From the NCBI GenBank assembly GCA_008931825.1, contig QXVZ01034152.1:1-20983 (forward strand): a stretch of DNA of 20,983 bases, in the 5' to 3' direction. Position numbers and translations under genes: made by a program. The notes below the pieces were generated by a model. That model saw only the letters and a program-made list of their open reading frames with translations, did not search any database and was not told where the DNA came from. Positions 8,842 through 17,102 of this stretch are shown here, piece by piece (the stretch's first letter is position 1; each line of letters starts with the position of its first letter). The stretch is from Phallusia fumigata (taxonomy: Eukaryota; Chordata; Ascidiacea; Phlebobranchia; Ascidiidae).

Positions 8842-9263
8842 TCCACTTTGTTTCAAAATATTCCAGTCTCCAGAGCCAACCCTTTCCTGTACCTTGCTCG
8901 TTCCTTTGTTTTTACGTATTTTCGTTTGTTTATTGTGCTCCTAGCAATAAACCAAAAATCGGCAAAAAAATATAACAAAGATTTGCAGCGCCAACAAGGA
9001 AGCAAGAAAAAGAAGAAGGGAAGGCGATCTAGGAGATCAAATAGAAGGAGAAACGAAAAAGCAGATGTTGGAAAGATTAGAACGCGAAGCGGAACTACAT
9101 CCACCTCCAAGCCTCAACATAAGTCAAGACCTCCTCACTGACGCTGTCACCGATGAGGATATGGTGGACTGGCTCCAGATCCAGAGAGCCGCCGACGTAT
9201 GCGCAGAGTGTGGCCACCCAGCGGAGCAGGGGGCACAATGCCTCTGTTCAATTTAAAGGAGTC

Positions 9264-9431
9264 ATGTTCCTACTATCGTTCGAATTACTTGTTATTGTGT
9301 TCCTGTTGTTGATTATCGTTACATTATTGTTTAAAACAAAATATGAAGAAGCGTACGAAGAAGTGGGCGAAGGTATGACCACCATCAAACCCCACCAACC
9401 ACCCTTAATTTATTGGGATAAATTGGTGTAA
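9264..9431 (+). CDS. Endogenous virus copy B: small membrane protein ORF
   Basis: A 55-residue frame begins 7 nt after the helicase stop. It starts with a long hydrophobic segment (FELLVIVFLLLIIVTLLFK), consistent with one membrane span, followed by an acidic tail (KYEEAYEEVGEGM). Copy C keeps the hydrophobic part at the same place after its helicase (11737-11814), so this is probably a real viral ORF. The acidic tail resembles the KYEEADEGM phrase of the capsid N-part (about 5770-5795). The end of this ORF may therefore be a junction into another viral unit rather than its natural C-terminus. Confidence 0.5.
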   Translation: MFLLSFELLVIVFLLLIIVTLLFKTKYEEAYEEVGEGMTTIKPHQPPLIYWDKLV

Positions 9432-9574
9432 GAATCTATATATATATATGGGCCAGTTTTAAATCCATTTTCACTCGTTAGGAGTCCATTTTAGGGAAGC
9501 GAGATGATGTCACTCGGCGAAAGCCCTAATTAAAGTTACTAAAAACTGGCCTTAAAAGGCAAGAACTCTACGAC

Positions 9575-10369
9575 TTGTTCCGAGAGGTTCGTTTTAATTT
9601 TCGAGCTGATTTAATCGGAATGATCCAACTGCCGAATGGTCGGGTTACTTTTAATTGTAACGGCGAGGCAAAGGCCTTAGCAGAGCTTTTGATTAAATAT
9701 GGCAAGCCCGTCTATGCAACTGCATATTCGGACGATGAAGAAAGGGTATACATGTCCCGATGTCCACCGGGCATAAAAATGCAGCCAATAATCGAATACT
9801 TGACCTCGAAATACGCCCCGGTCAACAGAGGATGGCGAGTTAGGGACCCGATGGGAAAATCCCTCGGAAAGAGAGTATACGTTATGAAAGCATCGGAATG
9901 CACATACTGCAAACAGATTGGCCACGATAAAGATGAGTGTCCGTCGCTGCCGGAGCGACAAGAACAACAACAACAAAAACCAAAAGAGACAACTACATCT
10001 GCCCCCAGAGTACGAGGTCGGAGGTTTAGCAAGCCGGTGCTCTGGAGGATCACAACATCCAGCCGGAGCCTGATCAAGAGATTCTAAGAAAGGTCTACCC
10101 CCAAGAGTCCGCGGTCGAAGCTCCCGTCGGAGGTAGAGCAAGCCGGTTCTCTTGGGGGTGACACAAGCGTCATCCCACCACCTACTACGACAACACCAAA
10201 TAGAACATCGTTGGTCGAGAGGACAGAAGGCGAGAGAGGATCGAAGAAGCAGTCCCAATCGGAGGAGAACACCAAGGAGCAAGAAAATGATTTCACGCGC
10301 GTTACCGGTAAAAAGCGTCGCGGCGCTACACCCCCCAAATACAGAACAACTTGCTGTTTGACAGCATAT
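9575..10369 (+). pseudogene. LINE ORF1 (gag-like) with intact CCHC zinc knuckle
   Basis: The frame from about 9553 to 10087 encodes a non-LTR retrotransposon ORF1 protein. It has an N-terminal fold region (FREVRFNFRADLIGMIQLPN) and then a perfect CX2CX4HX4C knuckle (CTYCKQIGHDKDEC, 9899-9940). A Gln/Pro-rich tail follows, broken by a frameshift near 10087. Typical ORF1 C-terminal sequence (NDFTRVTGKKRRGATPPKYR) appears in another frame around 10288-10347. Two imperfect copies of a GGTCGGAGGT...AGCAAGCCGGT block (about 10005-10055 and 10108-10160) suggest a local duplication. It lies between viral copies B and C. ORF1 binds the element's RNA in retrotransposition. Confidence 0.75.
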
Positions 10370-10393
10370 GAAGTAAAAATATGAAGTGTTTGT

Positions 10394-10419
10394 GCGGCAC
10401 CTTACATATAAGGTGCCGC
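10394..10419. repeat. 11-bp perfect hairpin at the left edge of viral copy C
   Basis: GCGGCACCTTA (10394-10404) pairs perfectly with TAAGGTGCCGC (10409-10419) around a 4-nt loop CATA. It sits just upstream of the first clear viral homology of copy C. A weaker hairpin with the same core (CACCTT, 7-nt loop, AAGGTG) lies at 11854-11872, just past the other end of the copy. A terminator, origin or element end are all possible and none is shown. Confidence 0.5.
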
Positions 10420-10474
10420 TGTGGTATATGCTACAGAGCAATCGTATAAAAGCCCTTCGCGCTGTACAAATGAG

Positions 10475-11733
10475 AAATGTAAAGGGCTCGGGGCTTCAAT
10501 ATCAGGTTCGGCACTCCAGCGCTATAAAATGTATATCGAGCTTAGCAAAGGGCAACATACAGAATATTTCGGGATTAAACAACAAGATAGAGAACAAGGC
10601 AGCTTACATTAGGTATATATTCAAAGAGATGAATTCAGAAGACGTTCCGGGAATTGCCAAAGATATGATGGGGAAAGAGAATGGAAAGAATAGAGATATA
10701 AGCAACAGAATCCATCAGTTAAAAACAAAGTACAAGTCAAAGCCAACAGACGAACAGTTTATCCAAGACGTATGTAAAAACATATCATACGGAGCATCAG
10801 ATACATTGATAAAGAGACACCATAAAGAAGCATGGAAAACACTACAGCATGACGAAATGCGACATACTTACAGAATACTGAACAACGAAACAGAAAATAG
10901 AGAGCTTCAACCTGACGAGCTAGAAGAAATATTGATGAAGATAATAGACAACGTAGTCTACGTGAGAAACAAAGGCAAGGGATGTCAGAATTGCATAAAA
11001 GGTGGATTATTCAGCTCAGCATACATGGCTCAAAACATGGAAAGCGACGCAATGGGAATGTGCCCCCATATCATATGCTGGGGACAAGCAGGTACAGGGA
11101 AAACACTACTAGGTAACATTCTATATCCCAAGCAGGTGTGGACAGGAGTTCCAACAGACTCAACAGGAGTCGGCCAATTAGAAATCAGTCCAGGGGAGAA
11201 AATACTAAAACTTGATGATGCAACAATGAAACTTGATGATGCAAAGCGCTAGACAGGCGAACCTTAGAGATACAGTTCACAAACAGAAATGACATAGTGA
11301 TGTTGATACAGGACAAGTTAAATATAAATGGGACATTCAAAATAACCGATAAGAACATTTCAACACTATGTACCAACCCAGCAAGAAGTGAACTACAACC
11401 AGAAGGAGATGTATGCAGATTCTGCAAACCATACTGGGACGTCATAAAAAAGGTATGTGACGCAAACAAAGAAGCAAGGAAGAGAAGAAGAGAAGGTGAT
11501 ATGGGAGATAAAGAAGAGCAAGGAGAAACGAAGAAGCAGAAATTCAACGGTTAGAACAAGAAGCAGAAAAACATCCACCTCCAAGCCTGAACACATCAAT
11601 CTCGCTGTACGATGATGACATTACCGATGACGAGATGTTGGAGTGGCCCAGAGTCGAGAAGGCAACCGCCAACGTATGCCCAGAGTGTGGGCACCCCTCT
11701 GAGCAGGGAGCACAATGCTTGTGGGAGATTTAA
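10475..11733 (+). pseudogene. Endogenous virus copy C: SF3 helicase with Walker A, frameshifted
   Basis: Homology to copy B starts near 10475 and the frame is open to 11252. It shows the conserved pre-helicase block (PTDEQFIQDVCKNISYGASD, IKRHHKEAW), a CysXXCys pair (CQNCIKGG), Walker A (GQAGTGKT, 11082-11105) and Walker B (ILKLDDAT, 11202-11225). Right after Walker B about 157 nt present in copy B are missing, with a short duplication of AAACTTGATGATGCAA at the break. The frame then stops at 11252. The rest continues in other frames (11246-11554, then to TAA 11733) and ends in the Cys-rich tail VCPECGHPSEQGAQC. Motif C is lost. Differences from copy B are mostly synonymous. The 5' part of the gene, including the Cys-rich ORF start, is absent or replaced. 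Confidence 0.75.
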
Positions 11734-11736
11734 AAG

Positions 11737-11837
11737 AGTGTTATTTCTAACTTGCTTTCAGTTATAATTGTGTTCATGTTGTTAATAATCGTTGTATTGA
11801 TATTCAAAAAATAGAACAGAAAAAAAAAAAAAAAAAA
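11737..11837 (+). pseudogene. Copy C: remnant of small membrane ORF, ending in poly-A
   Basis: A 25-codon frame (11737-11814) retains the hydrophobic core SVIIVFMLLIIVVLIFKK, matching copy B's membrane ORF, but has no start codon in place and stops earlier. Six nucleotides after the stop an 18-nt A-run (11820-11837) begins and viral homology ends. The A-run could be a retrocopy tail or a simple A-tract. I find no AATAAA signal and no clear target duplication. Confidence 0.45.
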
Positions 11838-11929
11838 TTTCAAAAGAGAATTACACCTTATTATACAAGGTGCTTACTTACACTTACATCATAGAATGCA
11901 ATATACACACACCACTCCTAGGAGTCCCT

Positions 11930-13042
<1,113 letters not shown>

Positions 13043-13043
13043 C

Positions 13044-13110
13044 TTTTCTTGTATATTTTTTTGTTTTTTCGTGGTGAATAAGCGCCCGAATAAAAAAATA
13101 TACAAGAAAA
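13044..13110. repeat. 19-bp perfect inverted repeat beside the N
   Basis: TTTTCTTGTATATTTTTTT (13044-13062) is the exact inverse of 13092-13110, around a 29-nt loop. It begins two bases after the N at 13042. It may be a fold-back sequence produced at a read or contig end, or a small natural hairpin. Confidence 0.7.
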
Positions 13111-14490
13111 ATTAAAGTTACTAAAAACCATCCTCGAATAAACGGAATAAAAATTGTCCCAAACCAAAACAAAATTCAACAATACGCGGATGACTCAACC
13201 TTTTTAATTTCTGATAAAGAATCAATTCCGGCAATTTTTGAATTAATGAAATTATACCAAACGGCCAGTGGGCAAAAAATAAATCAAAATAAAACCCAAA
13301 TTATTACCTTTTCCCAAAATTTACGATCTGAATTAAGTTTTGCATATCCCATTACAGCAAAAATAGCGTAAAAATACTCGGCATCCAATGCTCGACCATT
13401 GGATGGGACCCGCAAAATAACTGGAATTATTTAATTCGACATGCTAAACGAATAACAACATTATTCGCTAATAGGAGACTGTCCTTCACCGGAAAATTTT
13501 CTATTATTAACACTTTAATTATGCCAAAAATATTATTTATCGCACGAGCTGTGAATCCCTACCCCAAGCACATAAAAAAAACTTAAATATACAATTTTTC
13601 AATTTTTTGCCACCCCAAAGAAATCGAACAAATTAAACGGAATAAATTAATAGCGCAAAAAGTAAAAGGCGGGCTAAAATTCCCAGACCTAGACACAAAA
13701 ATCCAGTCTGTACAATTGGAAAAAATTAGAGACCTGCTAAATGCAGATAATATAAATGAAATTTGGCAAAATTGGGCAATATATAATTTAGGCACTAAAC
13801 TTAAACAAATAAAACCAATCCTTTTTGACAACACAAAACCTAACGCTTGGCGTCCAAATAAAGATTGGCAACACATTTATAATATTTACTTACGATTAAT
13901 AGTTTTCAATGATTTCAATTGGAAAAAAGCAGAACGTCGACATTTTTACTAAGAACTAATTAAAAAAATAGAAATAGATAGTACTCCAACTGAAAACGAA
14001 AATTTTAAATCGAAAAACGTTTTATGTCATCAAAAAGGGTTAAAACAATTTTGCAATAACTACGAGAGACAAGCCATGTATACCTAACCATTCAGAAAGG
14101 CTTTGAAAATGGTGCGATTTTTATCGCCTCAGACAACTATACCTTTTGCCCACTGGACGAGCGCGTCTGCTCAGATGTAATTTTTGCAAACATTGAGACG
14201 ATAGCATTGAACATTTATTAACAAATTGTCCAACAACCAAATTAGTTTCGGAAAGATTGAATCAAATTACTACCAAAAATTTTCGACATTGAGACCCCGC
14301 TTCTACCAGTCAAAATCACCTCTCTATGGCGTTTAACAATAATTAAAGAAAAACAAAAATTTGATTATGAGAATGATTATTTGAATAATTTGAACATGTT
14401 TGTTCAAAAAACAACTGCCAAAATTTATAGGTTATTAAAAAAAGAGTTAGAAATGTTCATTCACAAAATTGGCCAAACCGAATTTTAATT
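13111..14490 (+). pseudogene. LINE ORF2, RT palm to C-terminal zinc region
   Basis: The frame opens with an RT segment carrying the catalytic box QQYADDSTFLISDKES (about 13170-13215) and SGQKINQNKTQIITFS. It continues in other frames with post-RT blocks typical of L1/Tx1 elements: ILGIQCSTIGWDP, RRLSFTGKFSIINTLIMPK, VKGGLKFPDLDTK. Near 14165-14235 lies a C-terminal zinc-like motif (CNFCKH, then EHLLTNCP). Many frameshifts and stops make it a dead copy. It is clearly AT-rich, unlike the C-rich endonuclease piece at 11930-12546, so the two pieces may come from different elements joined at the poly-C/N break. Confidence 0.75.
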
Positions 14491-14869
14491 GAGATCCTAA
14501 TTATGTGAAAATAACCTTAAATAAGATTTTTGCCACGTAATTTTATACATGTTTTGTTTTTCGAAAATATTAAAATTAGTACACACTGCCTCAGTAAAAC
14601 GTCTTCTTTTCGTAAATAATTTTTGCTTGCTTTCTAAGTAATTTTGTGATCATATCATGGTATATATATCCAACCACTGATTTATTTAAGTATTAAGTGT
14701 ACTTGAACAAACCATTTATTTTGTAACATACTTTACCGCCTTAAAAAGATTAAAGAAATATCGGAAAATTACAGTCTTAGAATGGAGACGACATAAAGCC
14801 GTTTTTGGTCGGTCGTCACATGTTGAGGCGGGGAGGGGCCTCTACCAAAGTAAATAACAAAAAAAAGGA
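14491..14869. other. AT-rich stretch, probably LINE 3' untranslated sequence
   Basis: It follows the end of the LINE ORF2 remnant and shows no coding motif. It ends in an A-rich string (AATAACAAAAAAAAGG) immediately before the junction with viral copy D. This fits the 3' end of a LINE but lacks proof. Confidence 0.35.
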
Positions 14870-14885
14870 ATGATGTCACTCGGCG

Positions 14886-15154
14886 CTCCGAGCAGAAAAA
14901 AACGGGATTAGTAGCGTCAGACGACGAGGAAACACCGGAGTCTCAGAGACCTAGGATGTACACACCAGATACAAGCGAAGAAGACAGTCAGATAAGCTTA
15001 ACAAGAGGAATAAAGAGGACAAGAATAAGAGACCAGTTAGGACCAAGAGCCAAGAGCAGGGACAAACCAGCAAATTACTGCGGGAGGTGGAGCATCCGTT
15101 AACGGCGGAGGATGGAGGTAGATTGCGCCTCAAAACACCAACGGCCATTACAAG
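14886..15154 (+). pseudogene. Endogenous virus copy D: capsid N-part fragment
   Basis: Capsid homology begins near 14890 with LVASDDEETPESQRPRMYTP and TSEEDSQISLTRGIKRTRIR. It shifts frame and continues through the Gly-rich phrase AGGGASVNGGG near 15100, followed by a stop. It is closer to copy A than to copy B in this region; for example, both keep the sequence after the Gly-rich phrase (ACACCAAYGG, near 15138 and 5297) that copy B lacks. Everything upstream of the SDDEE block is missing. The left edge shares ATGATGTCACTCGGCG with 9504-9519. Confidence 0.65.
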
Positions 15155-15354
15155 ACTAAACACCGCATGGTACCGCATGATATCTTAGGAAGGTGTGTGA
15201 AACCCCTTCAAAGGGTATAAGGCATGATATCCCCATGACCCCATGGGAAATTATGGGACCCCATGGGTGTGTACGAGGCCCCATGGGAGAATACAAAGAC
15301 CCCATGGGAGTGTACGAAACCCTACGTAAGATGCGGTGTCATGCGGTGTTTAGT
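15155..15354. repeat. 200-bp inverted-repeat-bounded segment inside capsid copy D
   Basis: ACTAAACACCGCATG (15155-15169) is exactly inverted at 15340-15354, and a second ACCGCAT/ATGCGGT pair lies just inside. Between them is a 20-bp minisatellite. The segment separates the capsid N-part from the C-part. It could be a small foldback or MITE-like insert (a TA duplication would fit) or a snap-back rearrangement of viral sequence, because part of the left arm may itself be viral. Confidence 0.55.
15240..15321 (+). repeat. 20-bp minisatellite centred on CCCATGGG
   Basis: CCCATGGG recurs at 15240, 15260, 15280 and 15301, about every 20 bp, followed each time by a related string such as TGTGTACGAGGC or AGTGTACGAAAC. 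Four units are present. The open frames read through it (MGVYE..., GPMGEYKDPMG...) only reflect the repeat. Confidence 0.75.
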
Positions 15355-16084
15355 ACCACCCGTGGGAACCCTAAAGATGTACAGCGACGGGCAAGACCAA
15401 GTATCAGCAGACAGTTGGTGCATGTGCAGCGACGTAAGAGGAAGTCGCATAGACCAAACAACTCTAAGCAAGGACTTCAATATGTTCAGGCTGAAATCAA
15501 TCAAACTTACCCTTGGTCCGGTCCGGCATGCCAAACCAGTCCAGACAAGTACAGCTAATCCGTTTGCGGGAGTCCACGCCGGATACAGAATGCTGATATA
15601 CACGTACGTCGACGGCTATTCGTGCAGTTACCGGGACATGAGGTTGGGGACAGTGATCAATCACATGAAGCCAGAGACAATGATGGCCAAAAGAAATACG
15701 CAAGAGATATATACAAACGGCGAAGAATGGATAGATTTCGACATACCAATAGGTAGCGCCCAGCTGGGGCACGTGTACGGTCAAAGCTAAGAAGACACAA
15801 CCACAAGCTTGGTAGGAACTATCTAGTCGGTACATGCATGGGGATACGGGCAGACACAAGCGTTCCACAGACAACACGCGGAACTAGTACATCTGCCAAC
15901 CGTATATACGATGATGATGATCGACAAGGAGACATGGTCGGAAGAACTCAAGTACACAGACCTGGAAACACAAACACCGGCATGGAGGTCAATCGAATTC
16001 CCGTACAAGATCACCTATGTGTTGGAATGTGGCGACTTTACTCTGAGTCATATACTAGACAGCGCGAATCCTGGTCCACTTTAG
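15355..16084 (+). pseudogene. Endogenous virus copy D: capsid-like protein, C-terminal part
   Basis: Matches the copy B capsid C-part across its length, in one frame from about 15370 to TAG 16084. It keeps FNMFRLKSIKLTLGPVRH, AGYRMLIYTYVDGYSCSYRD and WRSIEFPYKITYVLECGDF. Two in-frame stops (15788-15790, and one near 15823) interrupt it. Differences from copy B are mostly at third codon positions. Its end is followed by the same 75-nt spacer and acceptor-like site as in copy B. Confidence 0.7.
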
Positions 16085-16159
16085 TGTTGTGTTGATTTTA
16101 CATGTTTATGTTTACTGTTGTCGTTACCCGTTTACATTAATATACTTCGTGTTACAGAT

Positions 16160-16541
16160 ATGTATTGGTGCGGTATAGGTGAAGTAGAAATAGAGTTGTT
16201 AATTGAAGTGATTGAATACACCACTGAATCAGATGCAGAAACACAAGCCGAACGAGAGTTGGAGGTCCGAGACATCGCGACCAACTTCCAACAACTACAG
16301 CATTCTCACCATGAACAATGGAACGAAGCTAACATACACGCTGCACAAGGCAATGACACGCAATCCAAGCAGCAGCTGGGAGTTCACTACGGGGGACGAC
16401 TTACCCCCTGTGAGCATAGGCAGGGAGGGTGTGTTACTTGCAGGGGCGAAAGAGCGGTGCGATGGGCTTGCCCATGGATTACATATTGCAGAGAGGTTGG
16501 AATCGGGCATTCCATATCAGGTGCGGCACACAACGCTATAA
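16160..16541 (+). CDS. Endogenous virus copy D: Cys-rich early protein
   Basis: ATG 16160 opens MYWCGIGEVEIELLIEVIEY, directly after an acceptor-like TTACAG. This frame stays open through a Cys/His-rich region (LTPCEHRQGGCVTCRGE, then RWACPWITYCRE, VGIGH) that suggests zinc binding. It is the only copy in which this ORF is unbroken. Near 16535 a one-base deletion relative to copies B and C merges it into the helicase frame, so the open frame runs on to 16834 and the natural C-terminus is not certain. From 16311 it overlaps the helicase start in another frame. Confidence 0.5.
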
Positions 16542-16834
16542 GGAATATATACGCCTTAGCAAAGGAAAACACCAGCAATGTAAGTGCACTGAGTAACAAG
16601 ATGGAAAATAGAGCGGCATATATCAGATATATGTTTCAAGAAGTTCCAGATGAAGAAATACCAGCAGAAGTTAAAGATTTAATGGGAAAAGAGAACTCGA
16701 AAGGCAAAGACATATCCAATAGAATACAGCAGCTCAAGACCAAGTATAAGAGTAAACCAACTGATGAACAATTCATCCAGGATGTATGCAAAAACGTCAG
16801 CTACGGGGCAAGCGCCACGCTAATCAAAACTTAA
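16311..16834 (+). pseudogene. Endogenous virus copy D: SF3 helicase N-part, truncated
   Basis: Starts at ATG 16311 (MNNGTKLTYTLHKAMTRNP), runs to 16541, then continues after the one-base deletion in the neighbouring frame with IRNIYALAKENTSNVSALSN, PTDEQFIQDVCKNVSYGASA. It ends at 16834, just before the HHKEAW block, where LINE endonuclease sequence takes over. The ATP-binding helicase core is absent. A short piece of the following coding sequence (HKEAWKNLQH) reappears at 16960-16990 beyond an N. Confidence 0.65.
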
Positions 16835-16990
16835 ACTTTTCAGCCAGCGACGTGTACGCGCCAGAAGACATAAACTTAAATTTAGTAACAATTTTTTGAA
16901 AATCTTTATCCATATGACACCTCCAANCCAAACCAGTCCAGACAAGTACAGCTAATCCACAAAGAAGCATGGAAGAACTTGCAACATGAG
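16835..16990 (+). other. Scrambled mosaic of LINE and viral pieces around an N
   Basis: 16835-16927 nearly repeats 17407-17506, part of a LINE endonuclease (FSASDVYAP...). After the N at 16928, 16929-16959 is an exact 31-bp copy of capsid sequence at 15531-15561, and 16960-16990 is helicase sequence that belongs after 16834. Three unrelated pieces within 160 bp with an N in the middle point to misassembly or a complex rearrangement. Confidence 0.7.
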
Positions 16991-17102
16991 GCTGCGGGAG
17001 AACCCACCATCCGAATACCTATAACGCGAGTGACCCGGGTGGGCACACCCGGTATATGTTTTTCTTACATTTAAATTTGTTTTTATTGTGTGGCACATTT
17101 CG

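Larger units (their letters stand above)
8038..8968 (+). mobile_element. Composite tRNA-derived SINE-like retroposon (931 bp)
   Basis: The element lies between 16-bp target duplications and ends in an A-rich tail (CGGCAAAAAA). It contains a tRNA-like pol III head (8205-8274). A second, shortened unit at about 8420-8500 shares GAGAGCCAYTTGG with the first, carries a box-B-like GGTTCGCGCCC, and is followed, like the first, by a CCCCTTGT(T/A)AGGGTGA string (8294 and 8497 areas). Three 99-bp repeats then follow (8545-8841). This suggests a dimeric SINE with a repeated body, mobilised by a LINE in trans. The open frames across it, including one over the right junction, look accidental. It inserted after the virus was endogenised and inactivates that helicase copy. 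Confidence 0.75.
8022..8984. repeat. 16-bp target-site duplication flanking the retroposon
   Basis: AATATAACAAAGATTT occurs at 8022-8037 and again, identically, at 8969-8984. The first copy ends the upstream half of the viral helicase and the second begins the downstream half. The second copy directly follows an A-rich tail. Perfect duplications of about 10-20 bp next to a poly-A end are typical of LINE-driven target-primed insertion. Confidence 0.9.
6968..9256 (+). pseudogene. Endogenous virus copy B: SF3 helicase, deleted and split by a retroposon
   Basis: Likely start is ATG 6968 (MNNGTKLAYTLHKAMTRNP), because this frame is better conserved between copies than the overlapping Cys-rich frame. 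The helicase domain shows Walker B (ILKLDDAT, 7646-7669) and motif C (CRLFITTN, 7771-7794). The Walker A segment is gone: about 204 nt present in copy C (10899-11102) are missing at about 7548, in frame. Stops occur at 7616-7618 and several times after. At 8037 the gene is cut by a 931-bp retroposon and resumes in register at 8969, ending at TAA 9256. The tail has a coiled charged stretch (ANKEARKRRREGD) and a Cys-rich end (VCAECGHPAEQGAQCLC) that may bind zinc. The enzyme would act in viral DNA replication. No HUH nickase motif is visible. Confidence 0.75.

Noticed and set aside
8848..9141. 97-residue open frame with a Lys/Arg-rich tail
   Set aside because: It starts inside the retroposon and crosses its right junction into a wrong frame of the viral helicase tail.
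11854..11872. Rolling-circle origin with a CRESS-type nonanucleotide
   Set aside because: The loop ATTATAC sits on a stem but does not match NANTATTAC on either strand.
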